DNA from: Desulfolutivibrio sulfodismutans DSM 3696
GTDB lineage: Bacteria; Desulfobacterota; Desulfovibrionia; Desulfovibrionales; Desulfovibrionaceae
Assembly: GCF_013376455.1 (NCBI RefSeq)
Contig: NZ_CP045504.1
Location: 1,157,501-1,221,500 of the forward strand
Direction: 5' to 3'
DNA length: 64,000 nt
A program made the position numbers and the translations under genes. Numbering within the stretch: position 1 is the stretch's first letter; each line of letters starts with the position of its first letter. The notes under the pieces are model-generated. The model saw only the letters and a program-made list of their open reading frames with translations. It ran no database searches and had not been told where the DNA came from. Positions 1 through 13,297 of the stretch are shown here, piece after piece.

Positions 1-513
1 CGCCCCCAAATGCCCCGCCCCCTCTGCTCTCCCTTCCGGGCCATGAAAAACGGGCCGGGAAAGCACCTGTCCGGCCCTCTCAAGCACCCCCTCCTTCCCA
101 GGGTCGATCACAAAACAGCCGTTCTCTTCCTGTGAACCCATCCGTTTCGACGGGACAGAACCTGACCGAACCGGTCAGCATCAGGTGGCCCGCCATTTGC
201 CGTGCCGCCACGCCGATCCTGCGGGGTGATCCCCAACCGCAGGGCCGGTGACGCCCCTCCGAGGAACAAACGCCCTTGTTTACCACCTGGCCATGCCGAA
301 CCAGCAGGGTAGTCCACAAACGCTGGACTGAGAATGCCCTTCCATGGAGCATACGTCCCGGTATTCCATGAATTCTGGAGCCCCTGATCCGCCCATGACA
401 TGAACCTGATGAATTACAAGACTATCTTCTATCTGTCCGACTGGCTCCCCTTTTGCACCATCTCTCCCCCGGGACACGTCCCCATTAACAACGGCGTATC
501 AGGGAGAACATGC
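1..513. other. Non-coding stretch before the chitinase gene
   Basis: No convincing gene is visible here. The open frames in this stretch have no Shine-Dalgarno sequence, no recognisable domain and overlap one another on the minus strand. The last few bases (about 501-508) hold the AGGGAGA ribosome binding site of the chitinase gene. A promoter for that gene is presumably inside, but I could not pick out a convincing -35/-10 pair. Confidence 0.5.
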
Positions 514-1854
514 ATGGCGGGTTCATCGACCAATCGGGCGGGACGTCTGCTCCTCGGAGATCGGTTTCTTCTGGCCCTGGCCCTTCTCTGCTGCCTGTCT
601 GCGCCTGTCCACGCCGGGAGCTTCAACTCCCGCATCGTGGGCTATTTCGTCCAATGGGGCATCTATGCCCGCGATTACGAGCCCGCCGACATTCCGGCCC
701 AAAGCCTGACCCACATCAATTACGCCTTCATGGCCGTCAATGCCGAAACCGGCCAGATCTCTTCCTATGATGCCTGGGCCGACCTCCAGAAGGTCTTCGC
801 GGCCAAAAACGGGCTTCCGGCCCAAACCTGGGATCAGTCCGCAGCCAATCTGGCCGGGAATTTCGGACGCCTGCGCGATCTCAAGGCCCTGCATTCCCAC
901 TTGAAAGTGCTTCTCTCGGTGGGTGGCTGGACCTTGTCCGGCCCCTTTCCGACCGTGGCCGCCGACGCGGCCAAGCGTCAGGCCTTTGCCGCATCGGCCG
1001 CCGACTGGGTCTCCGGACAAGGCTTCGACGGCATCGACATCGACTGGGAATATCCGTCCCTGGCCGACCGGGACAATTTCTCGGCGCTCATCAAGGCCAC
1101 CCGTCAGGCCCTTGACGCCAAGGGACTGGCCGACGGCAAGACGTATCTTCTCACCGTGGCCGCACCGGCCGGGCCGTCCAACATGGCCGTGTGGGACTTG
1201 GCGCGTCTAGCCCCGTCCCTCGACTGGTTCAACATCATGACCTACGACTACCATGGCGGCTGGGACGCCACGACCGGCCATCTGGCCCCGCTTTACGAGA
1301 ATCCGGCCGATCCCGCCGCCGACCGGGCCACATGGAACGCCGACTGGGCCGTGCAAGCCTACCTGGCGGGCGGGGTTCCGGCCCAAAAGATCCACCTCGG
1401 CATCCCTTTTTACGGCCGGTCCTGGGAGGCCGTCCCAGCCACGGACAACGGCCTGTTCCAATCCGGACAGGCCGGGCCGAACCTGGGGGTGGCCGGAAAC
1501 TGGGAGAATGGGGTTTTGGACTACTGGAAGGCGATGGACATTGCCCGGGACGGGAACCACGCCGTCAACTTCGACGCGGCCGCGCGGGCGTCCTTCATCT
1601 ACGGCGCGAACCTGTCATCGGGACTTGCTTCCGGCGGGCTGTTCGTGACCTTCGAAAACACGGCCTCCCTGTCCGAAAAACTGGCCCTGGCCAAAACCCT
1701 GGGCCTTGGCGGGGTCATGTTCTGGGAGCTCTCCGGAGACGTGCGCGACGTGACGGACGCCGACAGCCTGCTTGGACTCATGGCCCGGACCTTCACGACG
1801 GACGACGCCGCCATGTCCATGCCCTGGCTCATGCTCCTGCTCGACGAGTCCTGA
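514..1854 (+). CDS. Exported glycoside hydrolase family 18 chitinase
   Basis: Predicted secreted GH18 enzyme of 446 aa that would hydrolyse beta-1,4-N-acetylglucosamine polymers (chitin or related glycans). The start at 514 is chosen because AGGGAGA lies just upstream and because it gives a clean signal peptide: basic RLLLGDR, hydrophobic core, then a cut near APVHA-GS around residue 36; an in-frame ATG at 400 has no such support. The GH18 signature DGIDIDWEYP is intact, with DxxDxDxE at residues 172-179 and the catalytic acid E179; an SVGG strand motif lies before it and a MTYDYHGGWD strand after it. No chitin-binding domain is visible, so this is a bare catalytic domain. It is convergent with asnS, only 17 bases apart. 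The class is clear; the real substrate (external chitin or peptidoglycan-like material) is inference. Confidence 0.9.
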   Translation: MAGSSTNRAGRLLLGDRFLLALALLCCLSAPVHAGSFNSRIVGYFVQWGIYARDYEPADIPAQSLTHINYAFMAVNAETGQISSYDAWADLQKVFAAKNGLPAQTWDQSAANLAGNFGRLRDLKALHSHLKVLLSVGGWTLSGPFPTVAADAAKRQAFAASAADWVSGQGFDGIDIDWEYPSLADRDNFSALIKATRQALDAKGLADGKTYLLTVAAPAGPSNMAVWDLARLAPSLDWFNIMTYDYHGGWDATTGHLAPLYENPADPAADRATWNADWAVQAYLAGGVPAQKIHLGIPFYGRSWEAVPATDNGLFQSGQAGPNLGVAGNWENGVLDYWKAMDIARDGNHAVNFDAAARASFIYGANLSSGLASGGLFVTFENTASLSEKLALAKTLGLGGVMFWELSGDVRDVTDADSLLGLMARTFTTDDAAMSMPWLMLLLDES

Positions 1855-1871
1855 TCACGCGGCCGTCCCGA

Positions 1872-3257
1872 TCAGAACTCCAGGTGGCGGTAGGTGCGGG
1901 GAAAGGGGATCACGTCGCGGATGTTCGTTATCCCGGTCAACAGCATCAGCAGCCGCTCGAACCCCAGTCCGAAACCGGCGTGGGGCACGCTGCCGAAACG
2001 CCGCAGATCCAGGTACCACCAATAATCGTCCATGGTCAGCCCCAGTTCGGCCACCCGGGCCTCAAGCACGTCCAGGCGTTCCTCGCGGGCGCTGCCGCCG
2101 ATGATCTCCCCGATCCCCGGAACCAACACGTCCATGGCCGCCACGGTCCGGCCATCGTCGTTTTGGCGCATGTAAAAGGCCTTGATCTCCTTGGGATAAT
2201 CAAAAACGACGACCGGCCCGCGAAAATGGACCTCGGTCAGGTACCGTTCGTGCTCGCTTTGCAGGTCCAGCCCGAACCCCACCGGATACGCGAACTCCCG
2301 GCCGCACCCGGACAGGATCTTCACCGCCTCGCCGTACGGCAGGCGCACGAAGGGCCGGTCCCGGATGTTTCCAAGCCGCCCGGGCAGTTCCTTGTCCACA
2401 AAGGACGCGAAAAGCTCCACGTCCTCGGCGCAGCGGGTCAGCACCGCGTCCGTCAACGACTTGAGCAACGCCTCGCCCAGGTCCATGTCGTCGACCAGGT
2501 CGGCAAAGGCCATCTCCGGTTCGAGCATCCAGAACTCGGCCGCATGACGCGACGTGTCGGAATGCTCGGCCCGAAACGTCGGCCCGAACGTGTACACGTC
2601 CCCCAACGAACAGGCGAAGACCTCGGCGGCCAACTGGCCGGACACGGTCAGGTAGGCGTCCTTGCCGAAAAAATCCCGGGCCGTCCGCTCGGCCGCAGTC
2701 AATCCAGCCGCTTCCTGCGCCCCAAGCGAGGTCACCCGGAACATCTCGCCCGCCCCCTCGCAATCCGAACCCGTCAAAATGGGCGAATGCACATAGGCGA
2801 ACCCCCGGGCATGGAAAAACTCATGGATGGCGAAGGACATCTCCGAGCGAATCCGAAACAGCGCCCCATATTTGTTGGTGCGTGGCCGCAGATGGGCGAT
2901 GGTGCGCAGAAATTCGTCCGAATGGCGCTTTTTCTGGAGCGGATAGGATTCCTGGTCTGCCGCGCCGATCAACTCCACCGAGGCGGCCCGCAACTCCCAG
3001 CGCTGCCCCTTGCCCGGCGAGGCGACCAGTTCCCCGCGCACGGCCACGGCCGATCCCACGCCCATATCCTTTAGAAGGGCGTAGCCGTCCATGCCCACGT
3101 CGGCCACCACCTGGATGTTGGCCCGGCAGGAGCCGTCGTTCACCTCAAGAAAGGAAACATCCTTGGCGTCGCGACGCGTGCGCACCCAGCCCTTGACGAG
3201 AATGTCGGCCCGCCCGGCGTCGCCGCGCAGGGCCTCAATGATCTTGGTCCGTTTCAT
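1872..3257 (-). CDS. asnS: Asparaginyl-tRNA synthetase
   Basis: Class IIb aminoacyl-tRNA synthetase (461 aa) that charges tRNA-Asn with asparagine in the cytoplasm. The N-terminal 110 or so residues form the OB-fold anticodon-binding domain ([18 protein letters not shown]), followed by the catalytic domain with motif 2 ([20 protein letters not shown]) and motif 3 at the C-terminus ([15 protein letters not shown]). TSRHAAEF fits AsnRS better than AspRS. An in-frame ATG 36 bases upstream exists, but the start at 3257 (MKRTKI) has GGGAGAG in front and matches the usual N-terminus. Having AsnRS means Asn-tRNA can be made directly, without relying only on the transamidation route. Confidence 0.97.
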   Translation of the reverse strand: MKRTKIIEALRGDAGRADILVKGWVRTRRDAKDVSFLEVNDGSCRANIQVVADVGMDGYALLKDMGVGSAVAVRGELVASPGKGQRWELRAASVELIGAADQESYPLQKKRHSDEFLRTIAHLRPRTNKYGALFRIRSEMSFAIHEFFHARGFAYVHSPILTGSDCEGAGEMFRVTSLGAQEAAGLTAAERTARDFFGKDAYLTVSGQLAAEVFACSLGDVYTFGPTFRAEHSDTSRHAAEFWMLEPEMAFADLVDDMDLGEALLKSLTDAVLTRCAEDVELFASFVDKELPGRLGNIRDRPFVRLPYGEAVKILSGCGREFAYPVGFGLDLQSEHERYLTEVHFRGPVVVFDYPKEIKAFYMRQNDDGRTVAAMDVLVPGIGEIIGGSAREERLDVLEARVAELGLTMDDYWWYLDLRRFGSVPHAGFGLGFERLLMLLTGITNIRDVIPFPRTYRHLEF

Positions 3258-3342
3258 GCGGCCACTCTCCCACGACCCGCCCCGCCAAGGCAAGGCCTTG
3301 GCGGCGGCGCGGGGAAGGAGAATCGGGGCTGCCGCTCCGCGC

Positions 3343-3828
3343 CTAATCGCGCCAGGTGAAGCGGAACAGGCAGGCCTCGGCCCCCTCGCCGATGGTGCAG
3401 GGCCGGTCGAATTCCAGGGCCGGGTGGTAGGCGGCGGCGAACGGCGCGTCCCGGGCGCAAGACAGGAGGGGAAGAAGTTCGGGCGGGATGCCCATGGCCC
3501 GGTAGGCCTCGACGTACAGGCAGCGCGTGACGGAGAAGGTCAGGACGCTATCGGTGTCGTGGACATGCTCGATGGTCAGGGCCCCGCCGTGCTTCCAGAT
3601 GGCGAGGATAGTCTTGAAGTGCTCGAAACACGGCCCCTTGGGGGCCATGGCGGCAAAGGCCCGCCCGGCCTCGGCGGCGGCCGTCTCCACGGCTCGGGCC
3701 ACGGTGGCCAGGGCCTTTTCCCGTCCGTCGGCCTCGCGGGTCGTCTCATAGACCTGCCAAAGCATCTGGGCCTCGATCATGCGCCGCGCCAAAAGCGGCA
3801 CCTCGCGCGTCACATCGGAAAAATCCAT
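3343..3828 (-). CDS. L-2-amino-thiazoline-4-carboxylic acid hydrolase-like protein
   Basis: Protein of 161 aa resembling the ATC hydrolase family, named for the enzyme opening the ATC thiazoline ring on the way to L-cysteine. Family-like features are the helical N-terminal half, the [15 protein letters not shown] stretch in the middle and the C-terminal half with [29 protein letters not shown] and [12 protein letters not shown]; Cys and His here are the likely catalytic residues. I chose the start at 3828 (MDFSDV) because GGAGG sits just upstream, overlapping another ATG at 3840. Many family members are annotated only by homology and physiological activity is often unproven. It lies upstream of asnS on the same strand, separated by 85 bases, and divergent from ftsY. 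Confidence 0.65.
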   Translation of the reverse strand: MDFSDVTREVPLLARRMIEAQMLWQVYETTREADGREKALATVARAVETAAAEAGRAFAAMAPKGPCFEHFKTILAIWKHGGALTIEHVHDTDSVLTFSVTRCLYVEAYRAMGIPPELLPLLSCARDAPFAAAYHPALEFDRPCTIGEGAEACLFRFTWRD

Positions 3829-4000
3829 GCCTGCCTCCATGATATCGTTCGTGGTCGACCCGCCCCGGTCAATCCTGTCCGGTTGCTTCCCGGGCCTTGA
3901 ACATATAGAGTGCCGCCGACTTAAAAAATCATACACAGCGCGCTTGCCGCGCATTGCCGCTGGCTGGCGCAACGGGCCGCATCGGAAAGGACGAAAGCAT

Positions 4001-5476
4001 ATGGGTTTTTTCTCCAAAATAAAACGCCTGTGGAAGAAACCGGATCAGGAGGCCGCGCCGGTCGCCGAGACCAGGGAAATCGAGGATGACGGAATCGCCG
4101 CCGCCAGCGACGCCGCAGACGCCCTACAGGCAGCCGTCGTCACGAAGGCCGCATCCGTCACCGCGCCCCCCGAGGCCCCGGAAGCTCTCGCCGCACCGCT
4201 GGCGCAAACACCGATCCCCGCCACGGCCCCGCCTGCCGCGACGACGCCCCGGGCGGCCCAGGCCGCACCCGATACGGACGCGCCCTGGCGCAACCAATTG
4301 GTTCTGGCCCTGCGCGAGGCCGAGCCGAGGCTGTCGGTCTGGCTGTCCCTGGTCCTCACCGACGTGGACCGGGCCGGGCCCCTTTTGTGGGAACGGCTGG
4401 CCTTTCTGTTTTCGTGCCTGGACGCCCCGGCAGCCGAGGCGCAGACCTTTGTCGACCAGTTTCGCAAATGGCTCACGGACATGGAATACGACGCGGTGGA
4501 GGAGTTCCGCTCGGAACTCCAATACCGCCTGGCCCTGGCGCTCGACCTGGAGGACGAGGAGGACGAGCGCAACCGGCTGTTCCTCAAGCTTTCCGAGAGC
4601 CTGGCCAAGACCAAGGAACAGATCGCCCGGCGCATCGACGGCCTTTTGGGCAGCCACAAAGTCATGGACGCGGCCTTTTGGGAGGAATTCGAGGAAATCC
4701 TGATCATGGCCGACCTGGGCTACGAACCCACGGCCAAGCTGCTGGAGATTTTGAAAGACCGGGTGCGCAAGTCCGGCGAGACCGATCCGGCCAGATTCCG
4801 GGAGATCCTTCGCGAGGAACTGTCCGCCATATTTACGCCCCAAAAGACCATCCGGGCCGTCAACCCGCCCGAGGTGGTCATGATCATCGGGGTCAACGGC
4901 GTGGGCAAGACCACCACCATCGCCAAGCTGGCCCACCGGGCCAGCCTCCAGGGCAAAAAAGTGCTCATCGCCGCCGGCGACACCTTCCGGGCGGCCGCCA
5001 TCGACCAGCTCAAAATCTGGGCCGACCGGGTGGGGGCCATCTTCTACGCCAAGGGCGAAAACGCCGACCCGGCGGCCGTGGCCTACGAGGCCATGGACCG
5101 GGCCATCGCCGAGGGCTGCGACATCATGTTCCTGGACACGGCGGGTCGTCTGCACACCAAGGCCAACCTCATGGAGGAGCTCAAAAAAATCAAACGGGTG
5201 CTGGGCAAGAAACATCCCGGCGCGCCGCACCGCTGCGTCCTGGTGCTCGACGCCACCACCGGCCAGAACGCCCTGTCCCAGACCAAACTTTTCAACGAGG
5301 CCGTGGACCTGGACGAGATCATCCTGACCAAGCTCGACGGCACGGCCAAGGGCGGGGTGATCGTGGGCATCGCCCTGGAATACGGGCTGCCCATCACCTT
5401 TATCGGGCTCGGGGAGAAGATGGAGGATCTGCGGCCGTTTTCCGGGCAGGATTTCGCCCTGGCACTTCTGACCTGA
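4001..5476 (+). CDS. ftsY: Signal recognition particle receptor FtsY
   Basis: SRP receptor GTPase (491 aa) that docks ribosome-SRP complexes at the inner membrane for co-translational insertion. The start at 4001 has GGAAAGGA upstream; the N-terminus [13 protein letters not shown] is a basic amphipathic membrane-targeting helix. It is followed by a long Ala/Pro-rich, acidic A domain (to about residue 100) and then the N and G domains. G-domain motifs are intact: P-loop [10 protein letters not shown] near residue 297, DTFRAAA, DTAGR and [10 protein letters not shown]. The low-complexity A domain explains why alternative frames stay open over 4100-4700. It is divergent from the ATC-hydrolase-like gene. 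Function is secure. Confidence 0.97.
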   Translation: MGFFSKIKRLWKKPDQEAAPVAETREIEDDGIAAASDAADALQAAVVTKAASVTAPPEAPEALAAPLAQTPIPATAPPAATTPRAAQAAPDTDAPWRNQLVLALREAEPRLSVWLSLVLTDVDRAGPLLWERLAFLFSCLDAPAAEAQTFVDQFRKWLTDMEYDAVEEFRSELQYRLALALDLEDEEDERNRLFLKLSESLAKTKEQIARRIDGLLGSHKVMDAAFWEEFEEILIMADLGYEPTAKLLEILKDRVRKSGETDPARFREILREELSAIFTPQKTIRAVNPPEVVMIIGVNGVGKTTTIAKLAHRASLQGKKVLIAAGDTFRAAAIDQLKIWADRVGAIFYAKGENADPAAVAYEAMDRAIAEGCDIMFLDTAGRLHTKANLMEELKKIKRVLGKKHPGAPHRCVLVLDATTGQNALSQTKLFNEAVDLDEIILTKLDGTAKGGVIVGIALEYGLPITFIGLGEKMEDLRPFSGQDFALALLT

Positions 5477-5778
5477 GGGCCCGCCGCCCCACTGGGCTAC
5501 GGGCGCCAAATTACGGACGGCGCGACATTTTGGGCCAGAGACGGTTTGCCAAAAACGTCCTCTCCGTATACAAGGCAAAAAAACAGAATGCGGACGGCCC
5601 GTTTTGTTTGCGAAAACCGGATTCATTGTGTTTGCATCGGCCGTGCAGGCCGCTTTTGAAAGGATAGAAAGGACTCGGGACAGCGGCAGGCTGATCCGGG
5701 ACAGGATGAACCAGGGGATGCCGACCGCACGCGGCAGGCCCGAAAACGCGACACGAGAACATTCGGAGGACTTCGCGC
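5477..5778. other. Intergenic stretch between ftsY and cheY
   Basis: About 300 bases without a supportable gene. The only clear signal is the Shine-Dalgarno for cheY (TCGGAGGA, about 5765-5772). The middle (5570-5640) is less G+C-rich than its surroundings and may contain the cheY promoter, but I see no convincing sigma-54, sigma-28 or sigma-70 match. No strong U-tailed terminator was found behind ftsY. Confidence 0.4.
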
Positions 5779-6162
5779 ATGCCTGCGGACAAAAACATGA
5801 GCATCCTGGTCGTCGACGACTTTTCCACCATGCGGCGCATCATCAAAAATATCCTGCGCCAGCTTGGCTTTTCGAACATCCATGAGGCCGACGACGGCAC
5901 CACCGCCTGGGAAACGCTCAACAAAACCAAGATCGATTTCGTCATCTCCGACTGGAACATGCCCAACATGCCGGGCATCGAACTGTTGCGCAAGGTGCGC
6001 GGCAGCGAGGAATTCGCCAATCTGCCCTTTCTCATGGTCACGGCCGAGGCCCAACAGGAAAACATCATCGAGGCCGTCCAGGCCAAGGTGTCCAACTACA
6101 TCGTCAAGCCGTTTACGGCCGAGACGCTGGGCCAGAAGATCGACAAGATTTTCGACAAGTAG
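5779..6162 (+). CDS. cheY: Chemotaxis response regulator CheY
   Basis: Single-domain receiver protein (127 aa) that, when phosphorylated by CheA, binds the flagellar switch. The acidic pocket D13-D14, the phospho-acceptor D58 (VISDWNMP), T88 (MVTAE), Y107 and K110 (YIVKPF) are all present, and the sequence is the stand-alone CheY type rather than a regulator with an output domain. The gene appears monocistronic, ended by a strong terminator. A CheZ-type phosphatase is encoded at 19995-20732, which fits a CheY/CheZ signalling pair. Other chemotaxis genes (cheA, cheW, cheR) are not nearby. Confidence 0.93.
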   Translation: MPADKNMSILVVDDFSTMRRIIKNILRQLGFSNIHEADDGTTAWETLNKTKIDFVISDWNMPNMPGIELLRKVRGSEEFANLPFLMVTAEAQQENIIEAVQAKVSNYIVKPFTAETLGQKIDKIFDK

Positions 6163-6185
6163 TTTCGATCCTCGGCAAAACAATC

Positions 6186-6223
6186 GGGGCGCGAAACCAT
6201 GCGGTTTCACGCCCCGTTTTTTT
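6186..6223 (+). terminator. Rho-independent terminator of cheY
   Basis: A 13-bp stem (6186-6198 with 6203-6215, one mismatch) closed by a 4-base loop is followed by seven T residues (6217-6223). It begins 23 bases after the cheY stop codon and is the clearest intrinsic terminator in the window. Confidence 0.9.
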
Positions 6224-6253
6224 GTTTGCGCCCGGCCGGACCTTTGGCCCGTG

Positions 6254-6550
6254 CTACATGAAACTTTCCAAAAGCTTGGTCCCCACCCCCTCGGGCAGCC
6301 GTATCCGGCGTTCCTTCAGCACCCCGTCCAGAATCCGCCCCATCCACTCCCGGGACACGGCCAGCCGCTCGAAGGTCAGATAGGTGACGGCGTTTTCCCG
6401 AAAAAAGCCGTAGCCGTGGACCTCCACCAGCACGGGTTCGCGTTCGCCGGCCAACAGCACCTCGGCCCGGATGATCTTGGCCCTGGAATCGACGGTCAGA
6501 TTGAACATATGGCTGATATCCTTCAAATAATGGCGTCCGGCGGCCGTCAT
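6254..6550 (-). CDS. Small conserved hypothetical protein downstream of purF
   Basis: Predicted 98-aa soluble protein that I do not recognise. It begins MTAAGRHYLKDISHMFNLT and contains a beta-rich middle (IIRAEVLLAG, VLVEVHGYGFF) followed by a helical C-terminal half. The frame is open further upstream into purF, but 6550 is the first ATG after the purF stop; no strong Shine-Dalgarno is visible, so the start is uncertain. It lies 47 bases behind purF on the same strand and is probably the last gene of the carB-purF transcript. No signal peptide, membrane segment or metal motif is seen. Confidence 0.6.
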   Translation of the reverse strand: MTAAGRHYLKDISHMFNLTVDSRAKIIRAEVLLAGEREPVLVEVHGYGFFRENAVTYLTFERLAVSREWMGRILDGVLKERRIRLPEGVGTKLLESFM

Positions 6551-6597
6551 GGTCTGGGAAAGGACGACGTCTCGAAAGACGCCTGCCAGCCCCGCTC

Positions 6598-8010
6598 CTA
6601 CCACGAAAGGGCCACGCTGTCCTCGAGGCACATCTTCATGCCCTCGGCGCAGGGGGCGATGGGATATTTGCCGTCGAAACAGGCCAGGCAAAACCGGGAT
6701 TCGTCCGGACTGGAATTGACCGAGGCCAAAAGCCCCTCGATACTCAAATAGTGCAGACTGTCCAGGCCGATGAACCGGGCGATCTCCTCCACCTTGTTAT
6801 GGGCCGCGATAAGCTCACCCTTGGAGGAGAAGTCGATGCCGTAGAAACAGGGATGGCGGATGGCCGGACAGGAGACCCGCATGTGGATCTCCCGCGCGCC
6901 CAGTTCGCGCAGCTTTTTCACCCGGGTGCGGATGGTGGTGCCGCGCACGATGGAGTCCTCGACGATGATGATGCGCTTATCCTTGATCATCTGGCGCACG
7001 GGATTGAGCTTCACCCGCACGCTGAAATCGCGCATGTCCTGGGAGGGCTGGATGAAGGTGCGGCCCACGTAGTGGTTGCGGATCATGGTGCTCTCAAACG
7101 GCAGCCCCGAGGCCTGGGAATAGCCGATGGCCGCATACACGCCGGAGTCCGGGAAGGGCATGACGTAGTCGGCGTCAACCGGGGCCTCGTTGGCCAGGGT
7201 GATGCCCATCTGCTTGCGGCGCAGGTAGACCACCTCGCCGAAGACCTCGGAGTCGGGACGGGCGAAATAGACCAACTCGAAGATGCACTGCTTGGTGGGC
7301 TGGGGTTCCCCCAGGCGAAACGACTGCAGGCACTTGTCCTGGATGACGAGCATCTCCCCGGGTTCGATGGGCCGGATGATCTCGGCCTCGATGAGGTCGA
7401 AGGCGCAGGTCTCCGAGGCCAGGACGTAGTTGTCGCCCAGGCGGCCCAGCATAAGCGGCCGCACGCCGTGGGGGTCGCGCAGGGCGATCATCTTGTTGTT
7501 GGCCAGAAGGATCAGGGAATAGGCCCCGCGCACCTTGGAGCAGGCCTTGATGACCGCCTCCTCCATAGTGCCGCCGTTCAAATACTTGGCGATGAGGTGG
7601 ACAAAGACCTCGGAGTCGATAGTGGTCTGGAAGATGGAGCCGGTCTGTTCCAGTTCGCGGCGCAGTTCCAGGGCGTTGACCAGGTTGCCGTTGTGGGCGA
7701 TGGCCAGGTTCATGTTGCCGAAGCGCACCAGAAAGGGTTGGCAGTTGCGCAAAAGCGAGGCCCCGGCCGTGGAATAGCGCAGATGCCCCACGGCGATGCT
7801 CCCCTTGAGCTCCTTGCCCAGATGGCGTTCGTTGAACACGTCGGCCACCAGCCCCATGCCCTTCTGCTCACGAATGGTCGTGCCGTCCCAGGTGACGATG
7901 CCCGCGCTCTCCTGGCCCCGGTGCTGCAGGGCGTAAAGGCCGAAATAGGTCATGCGCGCGGCCTCGGGATGGCCGTAGATGCCGAACAGTCCGCAGTATT
8001 CTTTTTTCAT
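6598..8010 (-). CDS. purF: Amidophosphoribosyltransferase
   Basis: First committed enzyme of purine synthesis (470 aa): transfers the amide nitrogen of glutamine to PRPP, giving 5-phosphoribosylamine. The N-terminal nucleophile cysteine is C6 after a short MKKEY leader that would be removed. The Ntn glutaminase domain shows HNGNLVN, and the C-terminal phosphoribosyltransferase domain shows the PRPP loop IIIVEDSIVRGTT. Cysteines in SCPAIRHPC and FCLAC near the end resemble ligands of the [4Fe-4S] cluster of the Bacillus-type enzyme (inference). It follows carB by only 16 bases, so the two are probably co-transcribed, joining pyrimidine/arginine and purine entry steps. Confidence 0.96.
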   Translation of the reverse strand: MKKEYCGLFGIYGHPEAARMTYFGLYALQHRGQESAGIVTWDGTTIREQKGMGLVADVFNERHLGKELKGSIAVGHLRYSTAGASLLRNCQPFLVRFGNMNLAIAHNGNLVNALELRRELEQTGSIFQTTIDSEVFVHLIAKYLNGGTMEEAVIKACSKVRGAYSLILLANNKMIALRDPHGVRPLMLGRLGDNYVLASETCAFDLIEAEIIRPIEPGEMLVIQDKCLQSFRLGEPQPTKQCIFELVYFARPDSEVFGEVVYLRRKQMGITLANEAPVDADYVMPFPDSGVYAAIGYSQASGLPFESTMIRNHYVGRTFIQPSQDMRDFSVRVKLNPVRQMIKDKRIIIVEDSIVRGTTIRTRVKKLRELGAREIHMRVSCPAIRHPCFYGIDFSSKGELIAAHNKVEEIARFIGLDSLHYLSIEGLLASVNSSPDESRFCLACFDGKYPIAPCAEGMKMCLEDSVALSW

Positions 8011-8026
8011 CGAAACGTCCCGGCGG

Positions 8027-11260
<3,234 letters not shown>

Positions 11261-11559
11261 AGCGAAATGGGGGGGGTTAGAAGGTCGGGGAAATCACGTG
11301 CGACGCGCTAGGCAATAAGCGATTCCGCCCCGGCGGGCAAGCGGTTTGGGAACCCCGGCCGGAGGGGCTTTCCGGCCTTTCGGGCTTTGCCGCATGGGGC
11401 TTGCGGGAAACTCCCGGCTCCAGCCCCCCCCCGACGGCACTTCGCCATTCGGGCCGACCCATTCTTGACGCCGCCCCGGCTCGCCGTTACTACCCGGGCA
11501 GCATTCGAAAAACCCATGCCCGGCCCGCAACGCGGTCCCCACTCTGGAGTCAGACGCCC

Positions 11560-13196
11560 ATGTTCCACGTCATCGTCGGCTTCCTCGGGGGATGGGTCTT
11601 TTTTTCATGGGCCTCAAGCTCTCCGGGGACGGGGTGCGGGCCATCGTCGGCAACCGGTTCCGATCCCTTTTCCGCACCTGGACCCGGACCCGCGCCACCG
11701 GGCTCTGCACCGGATTCGCCGCCGGACTGGCCTTCCAGTCCACCTCGGCCATCTCACTGCTTTTGGCCAGCTTCGTCGGGGCCGGAACCATAAACGCCAT
11801 CCAGGCCCTGCCGGTCATGGCCGGGGCCAACATCGGGTCGGCCTTCCTGGTGCTCATGGCCGTTTTGGACATCCGCGTCCTGGCCCTTTGCCTGCTCGGC
11901 GTCTCGGGGCTGATCATCACCTTTGAAAGACCCCTGCGCTTCGTCCACGCCGCCAGCATCTTTTTCGGCGTGGGGCTTTTGCTCTTCGGATTGGGCATCG
12001 TGCGCACCAGTTGCGCCCCCCTGGCCGAGACGGAGTGGTTTCGGGCCTTCGTGTCCAGCCAGGGCATGCCCCTGCCCTTTTATCTGCTCATCGGCATGGC
12101 CGCCTGCCTGCTCCTGCAAACGTCGGCCGGGGTGTCCATCCTGTCCATCACCCTGGCCGCCTCGGGCATCATGGACGGCGACGACGCCCTGGCGGTCATT
12201 TTCGGAAGCCTCTTCGGATCAAGTGTGCTCAGCCGCTTCTACGCCATCCAGCTCAAGGGGCAGCGCAAGCTTTTAGTCATGGGGCAGGTGCTTTTCAACG
12301 TCGTGGGGCTTGGCATCTTCCTGCCGCCGTTTTTCATCGAGCACTACACCGGCCTGCCGCTGCTTCTCAAGCCGCTGGCCGCCATCTTTCCCGACCTGCC
12401 CGAGCGCCTGACGGCCATCAACATCGCCTTCGACACCCTGTCCGCCCTGGTGGTGACGGCGGGGCTGCCCGTCTACCACCGCCTGCTGTCCCGCCTGTGC
12501 CCCGACGAAACCGGCAGCCTGGACGGCCTGGCCTACGCCCGGGAACTGGCCCACGTCTCGCCGGAGACGGCCCTTGCCCTCATCAACAAGGAGCAGACCC
12601 GCCTGGGCGTCCACCTGCCGGGGTTCACCGCCTCCCTGCGCCGGGCCATCGACCGCTGCGAGGGGTGCGACGTGCGCGGGCTGTCGCGCGACGGCATGAA
12701 CCTGCTTGCCCAGATCGACGGCTGCCTGCTGGAGCTGGTCACCCGGGGCCGGGCCGACGGCATCGCCTCGGAAGTGGCCCTGCTTCAAGACATCCAGGGA
12801 GTGCTGCGGGCCCTGTTCGATGGTCTGGCCCAGCTTGTGTCCGGGCTCGACGCCAGGACCGTCTCCCCGGGGATGGCCCGCCTGCGCGAGATGCTCCTGG
12901 CGGCCCTGGACGCCCTGCTGTTGCAGGTTCGGGATGTCCTGCCCGGGACCGACCCCGAGGACTGGGAGCTGCTTTTGACTACGCTCAAAGACCGCGAAAA
13001 CGTGATGGCCGGGCTGCGCGCCCAATATCTCACGGGAACCCAGGCCCTGCCTCCAGAGGACCAGTGGCGTTTTTTGCAGGCATCGGGGCTTTTTGAACGC
13101 TGCGTGTGGCTGTTGCGCCAGTTGGTCCGGCAGGAGCACCGCTTCCTGATCGCGATGGGCGACATGACGGGATGCGACACGACAGTTGCCGGGTGA
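11560..13196 (+). pseudogene. Na/Pi cotransporter family protein, 5' frameshift
   Basis: Member of the Na/Pi cotransporter (NptA/PhoU-domain) family: an N-terminal membrane domain with two inverted Na_Pi_cotrans repeats (QSTSAISLLLASF and LLQTSAGVSILSIT are the repeat hallmarks) and a soluble helical PhoU-like C-terminal half. Translation from the ATG at 11560 (SD CTGGAG) reads MFHVIVGFLGG and then leaves frame; the rest of the family N-terminus, MGLFFMGLKLSGDG, continues from 11592 in another frame. A G run at 11587-11591 has five G; six would restore one open frame of about 545 aa. So this is either a base-calling error, a real pseudogene, or a gene starting at 11592 and lacking the first part of its first helix. 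It is divergent from carB. Confidence 0.75.
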
Positions 13197-13297
13197 AACG
13201 GCGTTGCATCTCCCCCGTCGGAGTCTCCTCCCGGCCCCAAACCGCTACGTAGCGGCCACTTCTTGACATCCCCTTCGTTCGTGCGCATGGTGGCCCC

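Noticed and set aside
1191-3074. Long plus-strand frame over chitinase and asnS
   Set aside because: Arg/Gly/Pro-rich shadow of real genes in other frames, as expected in G+C-rich DNA; the same applies to many long frames, for example opposite carB and ftsY.
5570-5690. c-di-GMP (GEMM) riboswitch before cheY
   Set aside because: Some CAAA and CCGG pieces occur but the conserved aptamer order is absent.
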